DNA from: an uncultured Lachnospiraceae bacterium
Lineage (GTDB): Bacteria > Bacillota > Clostridia > Lachnospirales > Lachnospiraceae
Direction: 5' to 3'
NCBI GenBank assembly: GCA_949878435.1
Contig: CATLAK010000008.1
Coordinates: 51,879 to 115,878 of the forward strand
DNA length: 64,000 nucleotides
Program-made: the position numbers and the translations under genes
The notes under the pieces: generated by a model
Seen by the model: the letters and a program-made list of their open reading frames with translations, nothing else
What the model was told of the DNA's origin: nothing
Database searches by the model: none
Shown: in pieces, positions 9,191 to 18,014 of the stretch
How the letters are laid out: the number at the start of each line of letters is the position of its first letter
Numbering within the stretch: the first letter of the stretch is position 1

Positions 9191-9360
9191 AAATATTAAC
9201 CTCCTGAATTTCAATACATGTGTAAACCTTCCCGCATTTCAAAGATAACAAATTTTTCAGAGGTTGAAAACATCTTTTTTCGCGGAAAGCAAGAAGTATC
9301 TAAAAAAAAACAGCATGTCAAAAAAGTAACGAACTTTATAAAAAATTTTTTAAAAATTAC

Positions 9361-9389
9361 TTGCCAAACATATCTTTATCGTGTATAAT
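9361..9389 (+). promoter_or_regulatory. Sigma-A promoter of tRNA-Gln
   Basis: TTGCCA at 9361-9366 and a consensus TATAAT at 9384-9389 with 17 bp spacing. The predicted start is about 12 nt before the tRNA. The rest of the 217-bp gap 9191-9407 is A/T-rich, with an A-run around 9303-9311, and I see no gene in it. Confidence 0.75.
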
Positions 9390-9407
9390 ACCAAAAGTAA
9401 TCGACAT

Positions 9408-9479
9408 TGGGCTATCGCCAAACGGTAAGGCAACGGACTCTGACTCCGTCATTTCAAGGTTCGAATCCTTGTAGCCCAG
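9408..9479 (+). tRNA. tRNA-Gln (anticodon CUG)
   Basis: The acceptor stem TGGGCTA (9408-9414) pairs with TAGCCCA (9472-9478), followed by discriminator G. The anticodon stem ACGGA/TCCGT encloses loop CTCTGAC, giving anticodon CUG, which reads CAG (Gln). The T-arm has GGTTCGAATCC. Total 72 nt; CCA is not encoded. It is monocistronic, with its own promoter and terminator. Confidence 0.96.
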
Positions 9480-9487
9480 CTAAAAGG

Positions 9488-9515
9488 ACCCGCTGGAAAA
9501 TTCCAGTGGGTTTTT
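9488..9515 (+). terminator. Intrinsic terminator of tRNA-Gln
   Basis: An 11-bp stem with one G-T pair (9488-9498 with 9501-9511, tight loop) is followed directly by TTTTT, nine bases after the tRNA. Confidence 0.85.
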
Positions 9516-9561
9516 GTGTAGACAAAGTAGAGAAGTACTTAAAAGACAGGATGGAAAAAAG

Positions 9562-10278
9562 ATGTATAGTTATAAGAGCAGAATCAGATATAGTGAATTG
9601 GATGAGACGGGGCATTTAAGGCTGGAATCTCTTCTGGATTATTTTCAGGATTGCTCCACCTTCCACTCGGAAGATATCGGGCTGGGAGTAGATTATTTAA
9701 AGGAGCAGAATATGGTCTGGGTCATGTCTTCCTGGCAGATTGTGGCAGAGCGTTTTCCAAAGCTTTGCGAGGTGGTTACAGTGGGGACGGCGCCCTATGA
9801 ATTTAAAGGGTTCGTAGGATTCCGAAATTTCCTGATGACGGATGAGGAGGGAAAGCGCCTTGCCTGTGCCAACACCATCTGGAGCCTTTTAGACACCAGG
9901 ACAGGTAAGCCCGTAAGACCTACCGAAGAAATGCTTCGGGGATATGCCCTTGAGCCAAAGCTGGATATGGATTATGCGCCCAGAAGGATACAGGTTCCCG
10001 CAGAGATGGAAAGGCAGGACGATGTGCAGATCAGGACGCATCATCTGGACACCAATCATCATGTAAATAATGGACAGTTCGTGAGAATTGCGTTGGACAG
10101 CCTGCAAAAGAGCTGCCGGGTGAAGCAATTGCGGGCGGAGTATAAGAAGCAGGTAATGCTGGGAGATGTGCTGACTCCTTATACAAAGGAGACAGAAGAT
10201 GGAAGTTATGTCATTGTGCTAAAAGATGCAGAAGAGAATGTCTGCTGTACAGTAGAGCTGCAGGAAGAAAGGAATTGA
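9562..10278 (+). CDS. Acyl-ACP thioesterase (FatA/FatB family)
   Basis: 238 residues forming two hotdog domains. The first has YSYKSRIRYSELDETGHLRLESLLDYFQD; the second carries HHLDTNHHVNNGQF near residues 155-168, where FatA/FatB-type enzymes place catalytic Asn and His residues. It releases fatty acids from acyl carrier protein in the cytoplasm. The start was placed at ATG 9562 because homologous proteins begin MYSYxxRIRYSE; the upstream in-frame extension overlaps the tRNA terminator region. cvfB follows after 4 bp, suggesting co-transcription. Confidence 0.88.
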   Translation: MYSYKSRIRYSELDETGHLRLESLLDYFQDCSTFHSEDIGLGVDYLKEQNMVWVMSSWQIVAERFPKLCEVVTVGTAPYEFKGFVGFRNFLMTDEEGKRLACANTIWSLLDTRTGKPVRPTEEMLRGYALEPKLDMDYAPRRIQVPAEMERQDDVQIRTHHLDTNHHVNNGQFVRIALDSLQKSCRVKQLRAEYKKQVMLGDVLTPYTKETEDGSYVIVLKDAEENVCCTVELQEERN

Positions 10279-10282
10279 AAAA

Positions 10283-11125
10283 GTGTTGCGATTAGGAGAA
10301 AGACAGGAATTAGCGATTATTAAGGAAGTAGCGTTCGGCGTTTATCTGGCAGATCCTGAGGAGGGAGTACATGCAGAAGAAAAAGTGCTTCTGCCGGGAA
10401 AGGAAGTACCGAAGGATGCGCAGATTGGAGACTGTATCAGCGTTTTTATTTACAGGGATTCCAAGGATCGTATGATAGCGACTACCAGACAGCCGCAGCT
10501 TTCCGTGGGAAAGACGGCGGTCCTTAAGGTAAAGGAAGTAGGCAGGATTGGAGCCTTTCTTGAATGGGAACTGGAAAAGGACCTGCTGCTTCCATTCAAA
10601 GAACAGACCAGAACGGTTAGGGAAGGAGAAGAATGTCTGGTTGCGCTATACATCGATAAGAGCGGGCGGCTCTGTACCACAATGAAGATATATCCTTATC
10701 TTCGGCTCGATAGTCCCTATCAAAAGGATGACAGAGTTGCGGGAAGGGTTTACGAGGTTTCGGAAAGGTACGGAGTGTATGTAGCCGTTGAGGATTGTTA
10801 CAGCGCGCTGATTCCCAAGGCGGAACCGGTAAGCGGTCTTTCGGCGGGAGACTGGATAGAGGCAAGGGTGGCACAGGTACTTGAGGATGGAAAACTGACG
10901 CTGAGCCTTAGAGAAAAGGCTTATATCCAGATGAACAGCGATGCCCTCCGTATCATGGAAATGATTAAAGCACAGGGAGGGAAGCTCCCATTCAACGATA
11001 AGGCAGACCCTGAACTGATAAGAAACGAGACGGGCATGAGCAAGAATGAGTTTAAGCGGGCAGTGGGAAATCTGTACAAGCAGAGGCTGATCGTGATAGA
11101 AGCTGACGGAATAAAAATGGTATAG
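10283..11125 (+). CDS. cvfB: CvfB-like S1 domain RNA-binding protein
   Basis: 280 residues. The layout is that of CvfB: three S1-like OB domains (first LGERQELAIIKEVAFGVYLAD, last DDRVAGRVYEVSERYGVYVAV) and a C-terminal winged helix (LPFNDKADPELIRNETGMSK). CvfB affects virulence-factor expression in Staphylococcus and binds RNA. The start is GTG at 10283 directly followed by an in-frame TTG. It overlaps no neighbour, but the spacing suggests an operon with the thioesterase. Confidence 0.85.
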   Translation: MLRLGERQELAIIKEVAFGVYLADPEEGVHAEEKVLLPGKEVPKDAQIGDCISVFIYRDSKDRMIATTRQPQLSVGKTAVLKVKEVGRIGAFLEWELEKDLLLPFKEQTRTVREGEECLVALYIDKSGRLCTTMKIYPYLRLDSPYQKDDRVAGRVYEVSERYGVYVAVEDCYSALIPKAEPVSGLSAGDWIEARVAQVLEDGKLTLSLREKAYIQMNSDALRIMEMIKAQGGKLPFNDKADPELIRNETGMSKNEFKRAVGNLYKQRLIVIEADGIKMV

Positions 11126-11138
11126 GGAGGGGGCTCTA

Positions 11139-12092
11139 ATGAACAGTAAAAAAGCGAATTGGGCATTCCTGATAACTATCATCAGCTATTTCGTCATGGT
11201 TATAATGATCGGCATGTTTTTTCCGTTTGTCGCAGACAGTCTGGTGCTTGGCAATCTTGTCTGTGAGGCAGTGGTGGTGCTTCCGGTCCTGATTTTTGCC
11301 TTGGCATCAAAGGAAAAACTGACCTCCTTTCTTGGGTTTCACAAAATTAAATTTCGCGCCGTACTGATGATAGGGTTATTTACCTTTTTAAGTATGCCGG
11401 TCCTTTCCTTACTGAATCTGTTTACGCAGTTTTGGGTAAAAAATGAAATAGCAGATACGCTCAACACCCAGCAGGGGAATATCCCTTTTGCACTTATGTA
11501 TCTGTCGGTAGGGATTATTGCGCCAGTTTTTGAAGAGGCTGCATGCAGGGGGGCATATTATCATTCTTACCGTAAATCGGGAAGTGCATTTAAGGCGATG
11601 ATCTTATCTGCCATCATTTTTGCGCTGGTTCATATGAATTTTAACCAGGCAGCGTATGCTTTGGTTATGGGGATGTTTGCAGTGCTTCTGGTGGAAGCGA
11701 CGGGAAGTTTATGGGCATCTGTTCTATATCATGGATTTATCAATGGAAGTCAGGTAATCCTGCTCTACGGAGTACTGGGGGGAAGCGCAGACGCATATGG
11801 GGACGAGATGGCGGTGTCGCCAGAACTTCTGATGTGTGCGGTCGGCGTTTATGTGATTCTTACGGCGGTGACACTGCCGCTGGCATGGGCAGTGCTTATG
11901 TGGATCGGCAGGGTGGAAGGGAAGAGTCATATCCTGTCGGATATCTGGACAAAGCGAAAACAAAAGAAGGATAAGATGGTTACCTTACCCTTCCTGCTGG
12001 CAGTTGCCATTTGTCTCGTCGTTATGACTGGATTGATTGGTCATATTTTAGAACAATTCATACAATTCGTTTTAATGAGACTGCCGTCTTAA
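11139..12092 (+). CDS. CPBP family intramembrane metalloprotease
   Basis: 317 residues with about eight hydrophobic segments. The CPBP/Abi active-site motifs are present: EEAACRGAYYHSYR (EExxxR, near residue 135), FALVHMNF (His, near residue 170) and a later LYHGFIN histidine. These proteins are Rce1-like membrane proteases; bacterial members act in peptide processing or bacteriocin self-immunity, but the substrate here is unknown. AGGGAGG lies upstream of the ATG. It converges with yjfB, 13 bp away. Confidence 0.85.
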   Translation: MNSKKANWAFLITIISYFVMVIMIGMFFPFVADSLVLGNLVCEAVVVLPVLIFALASKEKLTSFLGFHKIKFRAVLMIGLFTFLSMPVLSLLNLFTQFWVKNEIADTLNTQQGNIPFALMYLSVGIIAPVFEEAACRGAYYHSYRKSGSAFKAMILSAIIFALVHMNFNQAAYALVMGMFAVLLVEATGSLWASVLYHGFINGSQVILLYGVLGGSADAYGDEMAVSPELLMCAVGVYVILTAVTLPLAWAVLMWIGRVEGKSHILSDIWTKRKQKKDKMVTLPFLLAVAICLVVMTGLIGHILEQFIQFVLMRLPS

Positions 12093-12105
12093 ACAGACTG
12101 TTATC

Positions 12106-12294
12106 TTAAACAAATAAATCAATGTTACCGCCGATATGCGGATTTACAGACAGTTCCATGGAGCGGTCCATCATCTGGATCAGCCCTTCACCTGCAGTCT
12201 GAGAGTTTTCAAGTGCCTTGTCAAGTACGGCGAGACCAACCTGATTCATTACCTGCGTGTTCGCTAAGGCAGTTGATAATTCTGGAATATTCAT
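12106..12294 (-). CDS. YjfB family putative motility protein
   Basis: 62 residues, all of it typical of the small YjfB family: MNIPELSTALANTQVMNQVG, then VLDKALENSQTAGEGL and a C-terminal NPHIGGNIDLFV. The family is associated with motility; in Bacillus yjfB is reported as part of the SigD regulon. The presence of flagellar rod genes further along the window fits. GGAATG lies just upstream of the ATG. Confidence 0.85.
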   Translation of the reverse strand: MNIPELSTALANTQVMNQVGLAVLDKALENSQTAGEGLIQMMDRSMELSVNPHIGGNIDLFV

Positions 12295-12348
12295 TTTATC
12301 ATTCCTTTCTTTGATAAGATGGTGGGGCAGACTTTAAAAGAAATCATA

Positions 12349-12378
12349 CCTATAGCAAGTATATCACAGATCAGCCAA
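12349..12378 (-). promoter_or_regulatory. Candidate promoter of yjfB
   Basis: On the minus strand, TTGGCT (12373-12378) and an extended TTGCTATAGG (TATAGG at 12349-12354) are 18 bp apart. The -35 falls in one arm of the inverted repeat at 12368-12412, which could therefore act as an operator. The match to consensus is modest. Confidence 0.3.
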
Positions 12379-12412
12379 AAGTGGAATATCCGGTTTCCCG
12401 TTTGGCTGATCT
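12368..12412. repeat. 12-bp inverted repeat in the yjfB-pucR intergenic region
   Basis: AGATCAGCCAAA at 12368-12379 is exactly complementary to TTTGGCTGATCT at 12401-12412, with a 21-nt spacer. No T-run follows on the plus strand (GGTTTTGTATAGG), so it is not a classical terminator. The 331-bp gap 12295-12625 contains only this, the candidate yjfB promoter and A/T-rich sequence. Confidence 0.6.
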
Positions 12413-12625
12413 GGTTTTGTATAGGTTGTATATTTTTGAAAATGGAAAAAAACGTCAAAAGCCATAAAAAATACACAAAAACATTACAAATGAAGGTAGA
12501 TTTTTTTGTACATTTATATTAAAATGAAAAAAGGAGTTTCATTGGGGGAAACTTAAAGGATGCTGATCTACATAAAAAATTGTTGAATTTGTATAGCACT
12601 TTAAAAGACAGAAGGAGTGGGGTAA

Positions 12626-13714
12626 ATGATTTCTAACCAGATATTGCAGAATACGATTGAAGGGCTTAAAACGATTGCGAGAGTGGATTTCTGTGTAATG
12701 GATACGGATGGAAAGGAAGCGGCGTCTACCGCTGCCAATATGTCTGAGTGCGGTCCGGAGACGGTGGAATTTGCCAAATCTCCGGCAGATTCCCAGGAAA
12801 TACAGGGCTATCAGTACTTTAAGATATATGATGAGCAGCAGCTTGAATATGTATTGATTGCAGCCGGAACCGGAGAAGATGCGTATATGGTCGGGAAAAT
12901 GGCGGCATTTCAGATACAGAATCTGCTGGTGGCTTATAAGGAGCGTTTTGATAAGGATAACTTTATCAAGAACCTGCTCCTTGATAATCTGCTCTTGATC
13001 GATATTTACAGCCGTGCTAAAAAGCTTCACATCCAGACAGATGTTAAACGTGTGGTCATGATTATCGAAACTGCCAATGGGAAAGACAGCAACGTGTTAG
13101 AAGCGCTGCGGACCTTTTTTGGAAGCAGCAGCAAGGACTTCATTACTGCTGTGGATGAAAATAATGTAATAGTCGTTAAGGATCTTTCTGACGGAGATCA
13201 TGCGAAAGATATTGAAAGATCGGCAAGCGGCATGGAATCCTTCCTGCTGCGGGAAGGAATGACCGGCATACATATCGCATACGGGACTGTGGTCAGAGAA
13301 ATCAAAGAAGTCAGCCGCTCCTATAAGGAAGCAAAGATGGCGATGGATGTTGGGAAGATATTCTTTGACGAGAGGAATATCATAGCATACAGTGAACTGG
13401 GAATCGGGCGTTTGATCTATCAGCTGCCTATCCCTCTTTGCAAGATGTTCATCAGGGAAATCTTCGGAGGCAAGAGTCCGGATGAGTTTGATGAGGAGAC
13501 GCTTACCACGATCAATAAGTTTTTTGAGAACAGTCTGAATGTATCCGAGACGTCCAGGCAGCTGTTCATTCACAGGAATACATTGGTGTACCGTCTGGAT
13601 AAGCTGCAGAAGAGCACAGGTCTTGATCTGCGCGTTTTTGAGGATGCAATTACATTCAGGATTGCTCTCATGGTAGTAAAATACATGAATTATATGGAGA
13701 GTCTTGAGTACTAA
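12626..13714 (+). CDS. PucR/CdaR-type helix-turn-helix transcriptional regulator
   Basis: 362 residues. The N-terminal third resembles a sugar-diacid-recognition or PAS-like sensor (ISNQILQNTIEGLKTIARVDFCVMDTDGKE). The middle is a GGDEF-like CdaR domain without catalytic motifs. The C-terminus has the PucR-type HTH: NVSETSRQLFIHRNTLVYRL, then DKLQKSTGLDLRVFEDA. The ligand cannot be told. AGAAGGAG precedes the ATG. It lies upstream of ftsE with 31 bp between them and could be co-transcribed with the division genes. Confidence 0.82.
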   Translation: MISNQILQNTIEGLKTIARVDFCVMDTDGKEAASTAANMSECGPETVEFAKSPADSQEIQGYQYFKIYDEQQLEYVLIAAGTGEDAYMVGKMAAFQIQNLLVAYKERFDKDNFIKNLLLDNLLLIDIYSRAKKLHIQTDVKRVVMIIETANGKDSNVLEALRTFFGSSSKDFITAVDENNVIVVKDLSDGDHAKDIERSASGMESFLLREGMTGIHIAYGTVVREIKEVSRSYKEAKMAMDVGKIFFDERNIIAYSELGIGRLIYQLPIPLCKMFIREIFGGKSPDEFDEETLTTINKFFENSLNVSETSRQLFIHRNTLVYRLDKLQKSTGLDLRVFEDAITFRIALMVVKYMNYMESLEY

Positions 13715-13745
13715 GTCATAAACAGGGAAATACAGGTGGAGGATA

Positions 13746-14495
13746 ATGGTGACAAAAGGTGATGTAAAAACCAAAAGGAGAAAAAGACAGTCAGCCGGAA
13801 GCGGAGAGATTATTACATTGACGAATGTGAGCAAAGCGTATGCTACAGGAGCACCGGCGCTTAACGGAGTAGACTTACATATCAATAAAGGTGAGTTCGT
13901 ATTTATCGTGGGGGACAGCGGTTCCGGAAAATCGACCATGATCAAATTGCTTCTCCGGGAACTGGTGCCGACTTCAGGCGAGATTAATGTGATGGGATAT
14001 GATTTAGTGCGTATCCGCCATAGAAAGATACCTAAATTCAGAAGAAATCTTGGAATCGTATTTCAGGATTTCCGTCTTTTGAAGGATCGGAATGTCTATG
14101 AAAATGTGGCGTTTGCCCAGAGAATCATTCAGGTATCAAGTAAGGACATTAAGAGAAATGTTCCAAGCATTCTGGCTACGGTAGGGCTTGCGGGTAAATA
14201 CAAAGCAAAACCGAGACAGCTTTCAGGAGGGGAACAGCAAAGAGTGGCGATTGCCAGGGCGCTGGTCAACCGTCCTACGATTTTGCTGGCGGATGAGCCC
14301 ACCGGAAATCTGGATCCCAAAAATTCATGGGAGATCATGAAATTACTGGAGCAGATCAATGAAAACGGAACTACTGTGCTGGTGGTGACCCACAACCGTG
14401 AGATTGTCAATGCAATGCAGAAGCGTGTGGTTACGATGAAGAAAGGCGTCATTGTCAGCGACGAAGAAAAAGGTGGTTATATCGATGAGGATTAG
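13746..14495 (+). CDS. ftsE: Cell division ATP-binding protein FtsE
   Basis: 249 residues, ABC ATPase. Walker A GDSGSGKST (near residue 57), Q-loop in IVFQDFRLLKDRNVYENVAF, signature LSGGEQQR and Walker B ILLADEPTGNLDP are all present. The segment FQDFRLL is typical of FtsE. The N-terminus carries about 15 extra basic, low-complexity residues before EIITLTNVSK. With FtsX it forms a membrane complex that activates a peptidoglycan hydrolase; the gene for a suitable hydrolase is the third gene of this group. Confidence 0.94.
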   Translation: MVTKGDVKTKRRKRQSAGSGEIITLTNVSKAYATGAPALNGVDLHINKGEFVFIVGDSGSGKSTMIKLLLRELVPTSGEINVMGYDLVRIRHRKIPKFRRNLGIVFQDFRLLKDRNVYENVAFAQRIIQVSSKDIKRNVPSILATVGLAGKYKAKPRQLSGGEQQRVAIARALVNRPTILLADEPTGNLDPKNSWEIMKLLEQINENGTTVLVVTHNREIVNAMQKRVVTMKKGVIVSDEEKGGYIDED

Positions 14496-15381
14496 TACAT
14501 TTTTTTATACCATCAAACAGGGATTTATCAATATATTTAGAAATAAATGGTTTTCACTGGCATCCATAGCGACGATAGGCGCCTGCCTGTTCTTGTTTGG
14601 ACTTTTTTATGCCATACTCACTAACTTCCAGAACATTGTAAAGACGGCACAGGAGGGGGTTTCTGTCACGGTCTTTTTTGACGAGGGAATCAGTCAGGAA
14701 CGAATAGAAGAAATCGGCGTGTTAATTGATAAACGTACAGAAGTGTCCAAGAAGAGATTTATCTCTGCAGATGAAGCGTGGGCGGAATTTAAAGAAGAAT
14801 ACTTGGGAGAATATGCAGACGGATTCACGGAAAACCCGTTGGCAGATTCAGCGAACTTTCAGATTTATTTAAATGATGTTTCCATGCAGCCGGCGCTGGT
14901 TACGTATTTAGAGGGACTTGAGGGAATCAGGACGGTCAACCGTTCCGAGGTCACGGCGTCTACACTTACAGGGGTCAATGCGCTGGTGGCGTATGTGTCT
15001 GTGGGAATCATTGCGATTTTGTTTGCGGTATCTATTTTCCTGATCAGTAATACAGTCACCATAGGCATTTCCGTCAGAAAAGAGGAAATTACGATTATGA
15101 AATATATCGGGGCGACAGACTTTTTCGTGCGTTCGCCGTTTGTAATCGAGGGCATGTTGATTGGCGTGATCGGCGCATTAATGCCTATGGGAATCATATT
15201 TATTCTTTATAACAAAGTAATTGAATATATTATGCAGAGGTTTTCGACTCTGACAAAATTATTATCATTTTTGCCTGTGGAGACGATCTTTTCCACATTG
15301 CTCCCTATGTCTATCATAATGGGTGTGGGCATTGGTTTCCTTGGCAGTATCACAACCGTTAGAAAGCACCTAAAAGTATAA
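14485..15381 (+). CDS. ftsX: Cell division protein FtsX (permease-like)
   Basis: 298 residues with four membrane helices (about 23-45, 170-195, 220-245, 265-290) and an extracellular domain between helices 1 and 2, the FtsX layout. It starts MRISTFFYTIKQGFINIF. The ATG at 14485 overlaps the end of ftsE by 11 bp and has AAAGGTGG upstream, so translational coupling is likely. FtsX transmits the ATPase state of FtsE to an outside hydrolase. Confidence 0.94.
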   Translation: MRISTFFYTIKQGFINIFRNKWFSLASIATIGACLFLFGLFYAILTNFQNIVKTAQEGVSVTVFFDEGISQERIEEIGVLIDKRTEVSKKRFISADEAWAEFKEEYLGEYADGFTENPLADSANFQIYLNDVSMQPALVTYLEGLEGIRTVNRSEVTASTLTGVNALVAYVSVGIIAILFAVSIFLISNTVTIGISVRKEEITIMKYIGATDFFVRSPFVIEGMLIGVIGALMPMGIIFILYNKVIEYIMQRFSTLTKLLSFLPVETIFSTLLPMSIIMGVGIGFLGSITTVRKHLKV

Positions 15382-15392
15382 TAGAGGTAAAC

Positions 15393-16613
15393 ATGAAGCG
15401 TTTGAAGAAGACTTTTTGTGTTCTGATATGCCTCTTGCTGGTCCTGGGTGTTGCAAACAGGTGTAAAACCACTGTCTATGCCAGTGAACTGACAAATGAG
15501 AGCATTAAACAGAAAGAAGAAGAAATAAACAGAGCAAAGGAAGAAAAAAAGGAGCTCCAGAGCGGTCTCACCAATGTCAAGGAGTTAAAAAAAGAGCTGG
15601 AAAGTTCCAAGGCAGATCTTGCCAATTACGTTGCACAGCTGGATGCCGAGCTTTCTGATATACAGGCAAAGATCAACGAACTTAAGACTTTGATCGAGGA
15701 AAAAGAAGGGCAGATCGAGGAGAAGACGAAGGAACTGGAAGATGCGCTGGAAGTACAGCAGGCGCAGTATGAGGCAATGAAATCCCGGATCAAATTTATG
15801 TATGAGAAGGGAGATATGCTTTATATGGAGCTGGTCTTTGTGGCAGACAGTTTCGGTGAAATGCTGAACAAGGCAGACTATATTGAAATGCTGTCCTCCT
15901 ATGACCGCAAAATGTTAGATGAGTATGTGGCATATGCAGAGTATGTTGCTCTGTGCAAGGAAGGACTGGAGGAAGAAAAGCAGGTTCTGGACGAGGCACG
16001 CAGGGCGGTGGAAGAGGAGGAAGCAGCACTCAATGATTTGATTTCCACTAAGGAACAAGAAATGTATAAGATGTCTTCGGATATACAGAGCAAGGAAGCG
16101 GCGATTCGGGAGTATGAAGCAGAGATTGCATCCCAGAACGAAACCATCAAGGCGCTGGAAGCAGCTGTTGCAGAGGAAAGAAAGAGACTGGCGGAAGAAC
16201 AGGGTCGAAGATACGACGGCGGCATGTTTACCTGGCCGGCACCGTCTTACACAAGAATTTCAGATGAATATGGGAACCGGCAGCATCCGATTTTGGGGAT
16301 TCAGCAATTCCACAATGGTCTGGATATGGCAGCGCCGGGGGGAAGTGCAATTCTGGCAGCCTATGACGGAAAGGTGGTGGCTGCCACCTACAGCAACAGC
16401 ATGGGAAATTATATCATGATCGATCATGGGGACAGCCTTTATACGATTTACATGCATGCTTCGGCGCTTTATGTTTCAAAGGGCGCGGAGGTGTCAAAGG
16501 GAGATAAGATAGCGGCAGTGGGAAGCACGGGACGTTCCACAGGAAATCATCTGCATTTTAGTGTGCGGCTGAACGGGAATTATGTAAACCCATGGAATTA
16601 TCTGCGTGGATAA
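15393..16613 (+). CDS. EnvC/PcsB-like M23 peptidoglycan hydrolase with coiled coil
   Basis: 406 residues. A signal peptide (about 1-30, ending near TVYASE) is followed by a long coiled coil (about 33-270, rich in Lys/Glu). A C-terminal LytM/M23 domain carries the zinc motifs HNGLDMAAP (H...D) and GNHLHFSVR (HxH). It probably acts outside the membrane, activated by FtsEX, which is encoded directly upstream (11 bp gap). Because all expected metal ligands appear present, it may be an active hydrolase rather than a degenerate activator. Confidence 0.9.
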   Translation: MKRLKKTFCVLICLLLVLGVANRCKTTVYASELTNESIKQKEEEINRAKEEKKELQSGLTNVKELKKELESSKADLANYVAQLDAELSDIQAKINELKTLIEEKEGQIEEKTKELEDALEVQQAQYEAMKSRIKFMYEKGDMLYMELVFVADSFGEMLNKADYIEMLSSYDRKMLDEYVAYAEYVALCKEGLEEEKQVLDEARRAVEEEEAALNDLISTKEQEMYKMSSDIQSKEAAIREYEAEIASQNETIKALEAAVAEERKRLAEEQGRRYDGGMFTWPAPSYTRISDEYGNRQHPILGIQQFHNGLDMAAPGGSAILAAYDGKVVAATYSNSMGNYIMIDHGDSLYTIYMHASALYVSKGAEVSKGDKIAAVGSTGRSTGNHLHFSVRLNGNYVNPWNYLRG

Positions 16614-16639
16614 AAAAATTTGAAATGGAGTGGTTATAA

Positions 16640-17914
16640 TTGGACAGATCAGAAGAAGTAGACAACAGGGCAGAAAGCCAAAAAGGTTCCAGGGATTTTC
16701 GCAACGGAGTAATTACGGGAGGTCTGGTGACAGCCCTTTTACTGGTAAGCATTTATGCCGGAGGAACGGCGTATCGGATGTATAAGGTGCGTGAAGCCCG
16801 GGCGGATGTGACAGAGAGCGATGAGAGCGTAGTCAATACAGATACCCTCCAAAAGATGAAACTCATAGAGGATGCGATTGCAAATTATTACTATTATGAG
16901 GATGACATATCCTATGAGGAACTGCAGGACGGTATCTATAAGGGAATGGTAAATTCACTGGGCGATCCCTACTCAGAGTATTATTCCAGAGAAGAACTGG
17001 AAGAGGTTATGAGCAGCAATATGGGTATTTCCTATGGAATCGGGGCATATATCTCCATCAATAAGCAGATGAACATGGCAATGATCAGCGGAGTCATGGA
17101 AGAGTCGCCGGCGCAGGAGTCGGGGCTGAGAGAGGGAGATATCATTTACGAGGTAGACGGGGAGTCAACCCAGGGCATGAGCCTGACACAGGTAGTCAGC
17201 CGTGTGAAAGGAAAAGAAAATACGAATGTGCATCTCACCATATATAGAGAAAACGAGAACGATCTTTTGGAAATAGATATCAAAAGAGCCAAACGTCTCG
17301 AGGTCACTACAGTGGATTATGGCATGCTGGAAGATACGGATCAGTTAGGCTATCTGCGTATCCGTGAATTTGACGCTGTGACGGTGGATCAGTTTACAGA
17401 AGCCATGGCAGAACTGCGGGGACAGGGTATGAAAGGGATGGTTCTGGATCTTAGAAGCAATCCCGGAGGCGATCTGGCAGCAGTTGTAGATATTGCAAGA
17501 AAAATCCTGCCGGAAGGACTGATTGTATATACGGAGGATAAGACTGGCAGGCGCAAGGAATATACCGGTGACGGGAAACGGGAACTTGATATTCCGCTGG
17601 TGGTGCTGGTCAATGAATATTCGGCAAGCGCTTCGGAGATACTGGCAGGCGCTATTCAGGATTACAATAAAGGAACATTGGTGGGGACGACCACATATGG
17701 GAAGGGAATCGTGCAGCAGATTCAAAAGCTGGATGATGGTACAGCCCTTAAATTGACCATCAGTGCTTACTATACGCCTTCCGGTAGAAACATTCACGGA
17801 ATTGGAATCGAACCGGATATTGAACTTGAATATGATTATGAAGCAAGCGAAAATGAAGGAACCGATAATCAGGTAGAAAAAGCGATTGAAATCTTGGAAG
17901 GAAAAACAGAATAG
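16640..17914 (+). CDS. ctpA: C-terminal processing protease CtpA (S41 family)
   Basis: 424 residues. One membrane anchor (about 25-48) is followed by a PDZ domain (GIGAYISINKQMNMAMISGV ... GLREGDIIYEVDGES) and the S41 core. The catalytic Ser is in NEYSASASEILAGA and the Lys in TTYGKGIVQQ. It would degrade or mature exported proteins. The start is TTG at 16640 with ATGGAG upstream. Its place after the M23 hydrolase suggests a role in cell-wall enzyme turnover. A strong terminator ends the unit at 17923-17965. Confidence 0.94.
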   Translation: MDRSEEVDNRAESQKGSRDFRNGVITGGLVTALLLVSIYAGGTAYRMYKVREARADVTESDESVVNTDTLQKMKLIEDAIANYYYYEDDISYEELQDGIYKGMVNSLGDPYSEYYSREELEEVMSSNMGISYGIGAYISINKQMNMAMISGVMEESPAQESGLREGDIIYEVDGESTQGMSLTQVVSRVKGKENTNVHLTIYRENENDLLEIDIKRAKRLEVTTVDYGMLEDTDQLGYLRIREFDAVTVDQFTEAMAELRGQGMKGMVLDLRSNPGGDLAAVVDIARKILPEGLIVYTEDKTGRRKEYTGDGKRELDIPLVVLVNEYSASASEILAGAIQDYNKGTLVGTTTYGKGIVQQIQKLDDGTALKLTISAYYTPSGRNIHGIGIEPDIELEYDYEASENEGTDNQVEKAIEILEGKTE

Positions 17915-17922
17915 AGCAGTTG

Positions 17923-17965
17923 AAAAGTACAGAACAAAAGTTCGATTTTGTTCTGTACTTTTTTT
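17923..17965 (+). terminator. Intrinsic terminator of the ftsE-ctpA unit
   Basis: A perfect 17-bp stem: AAAAGTACAGAACAAAA (17923-17939) with its complement at 17946-17962, six-base loop, then more Ts. It marks the left border of the AT-rich island. Confidence 0.9.
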
Positions 17966-17982
17966 GTATAGTCTGGTATAAT
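17954..17982 (+). promoter_or_regulatory. Promoter of the type IIG restriction-modification gene
   Basis: Extended -10 TGGTATAAT (TATAAT at 17977-17982) with a weak -35 TGTACT at 17954-17959. The -35 lies inside the 3' arm of the preceding terminator, so the two elements overlap. Confidence 0.55.
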
Positions 17983-18014
17983 AACATAACGCATTGCGAG
18001 GAAGGAGAAGTGGG

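Noticed and set aside
9408..9479. tRNA-Gln as an integration site of a mobile element
   Set aside because: No integrase, no partial tRNA copy and normal base composition nearby.
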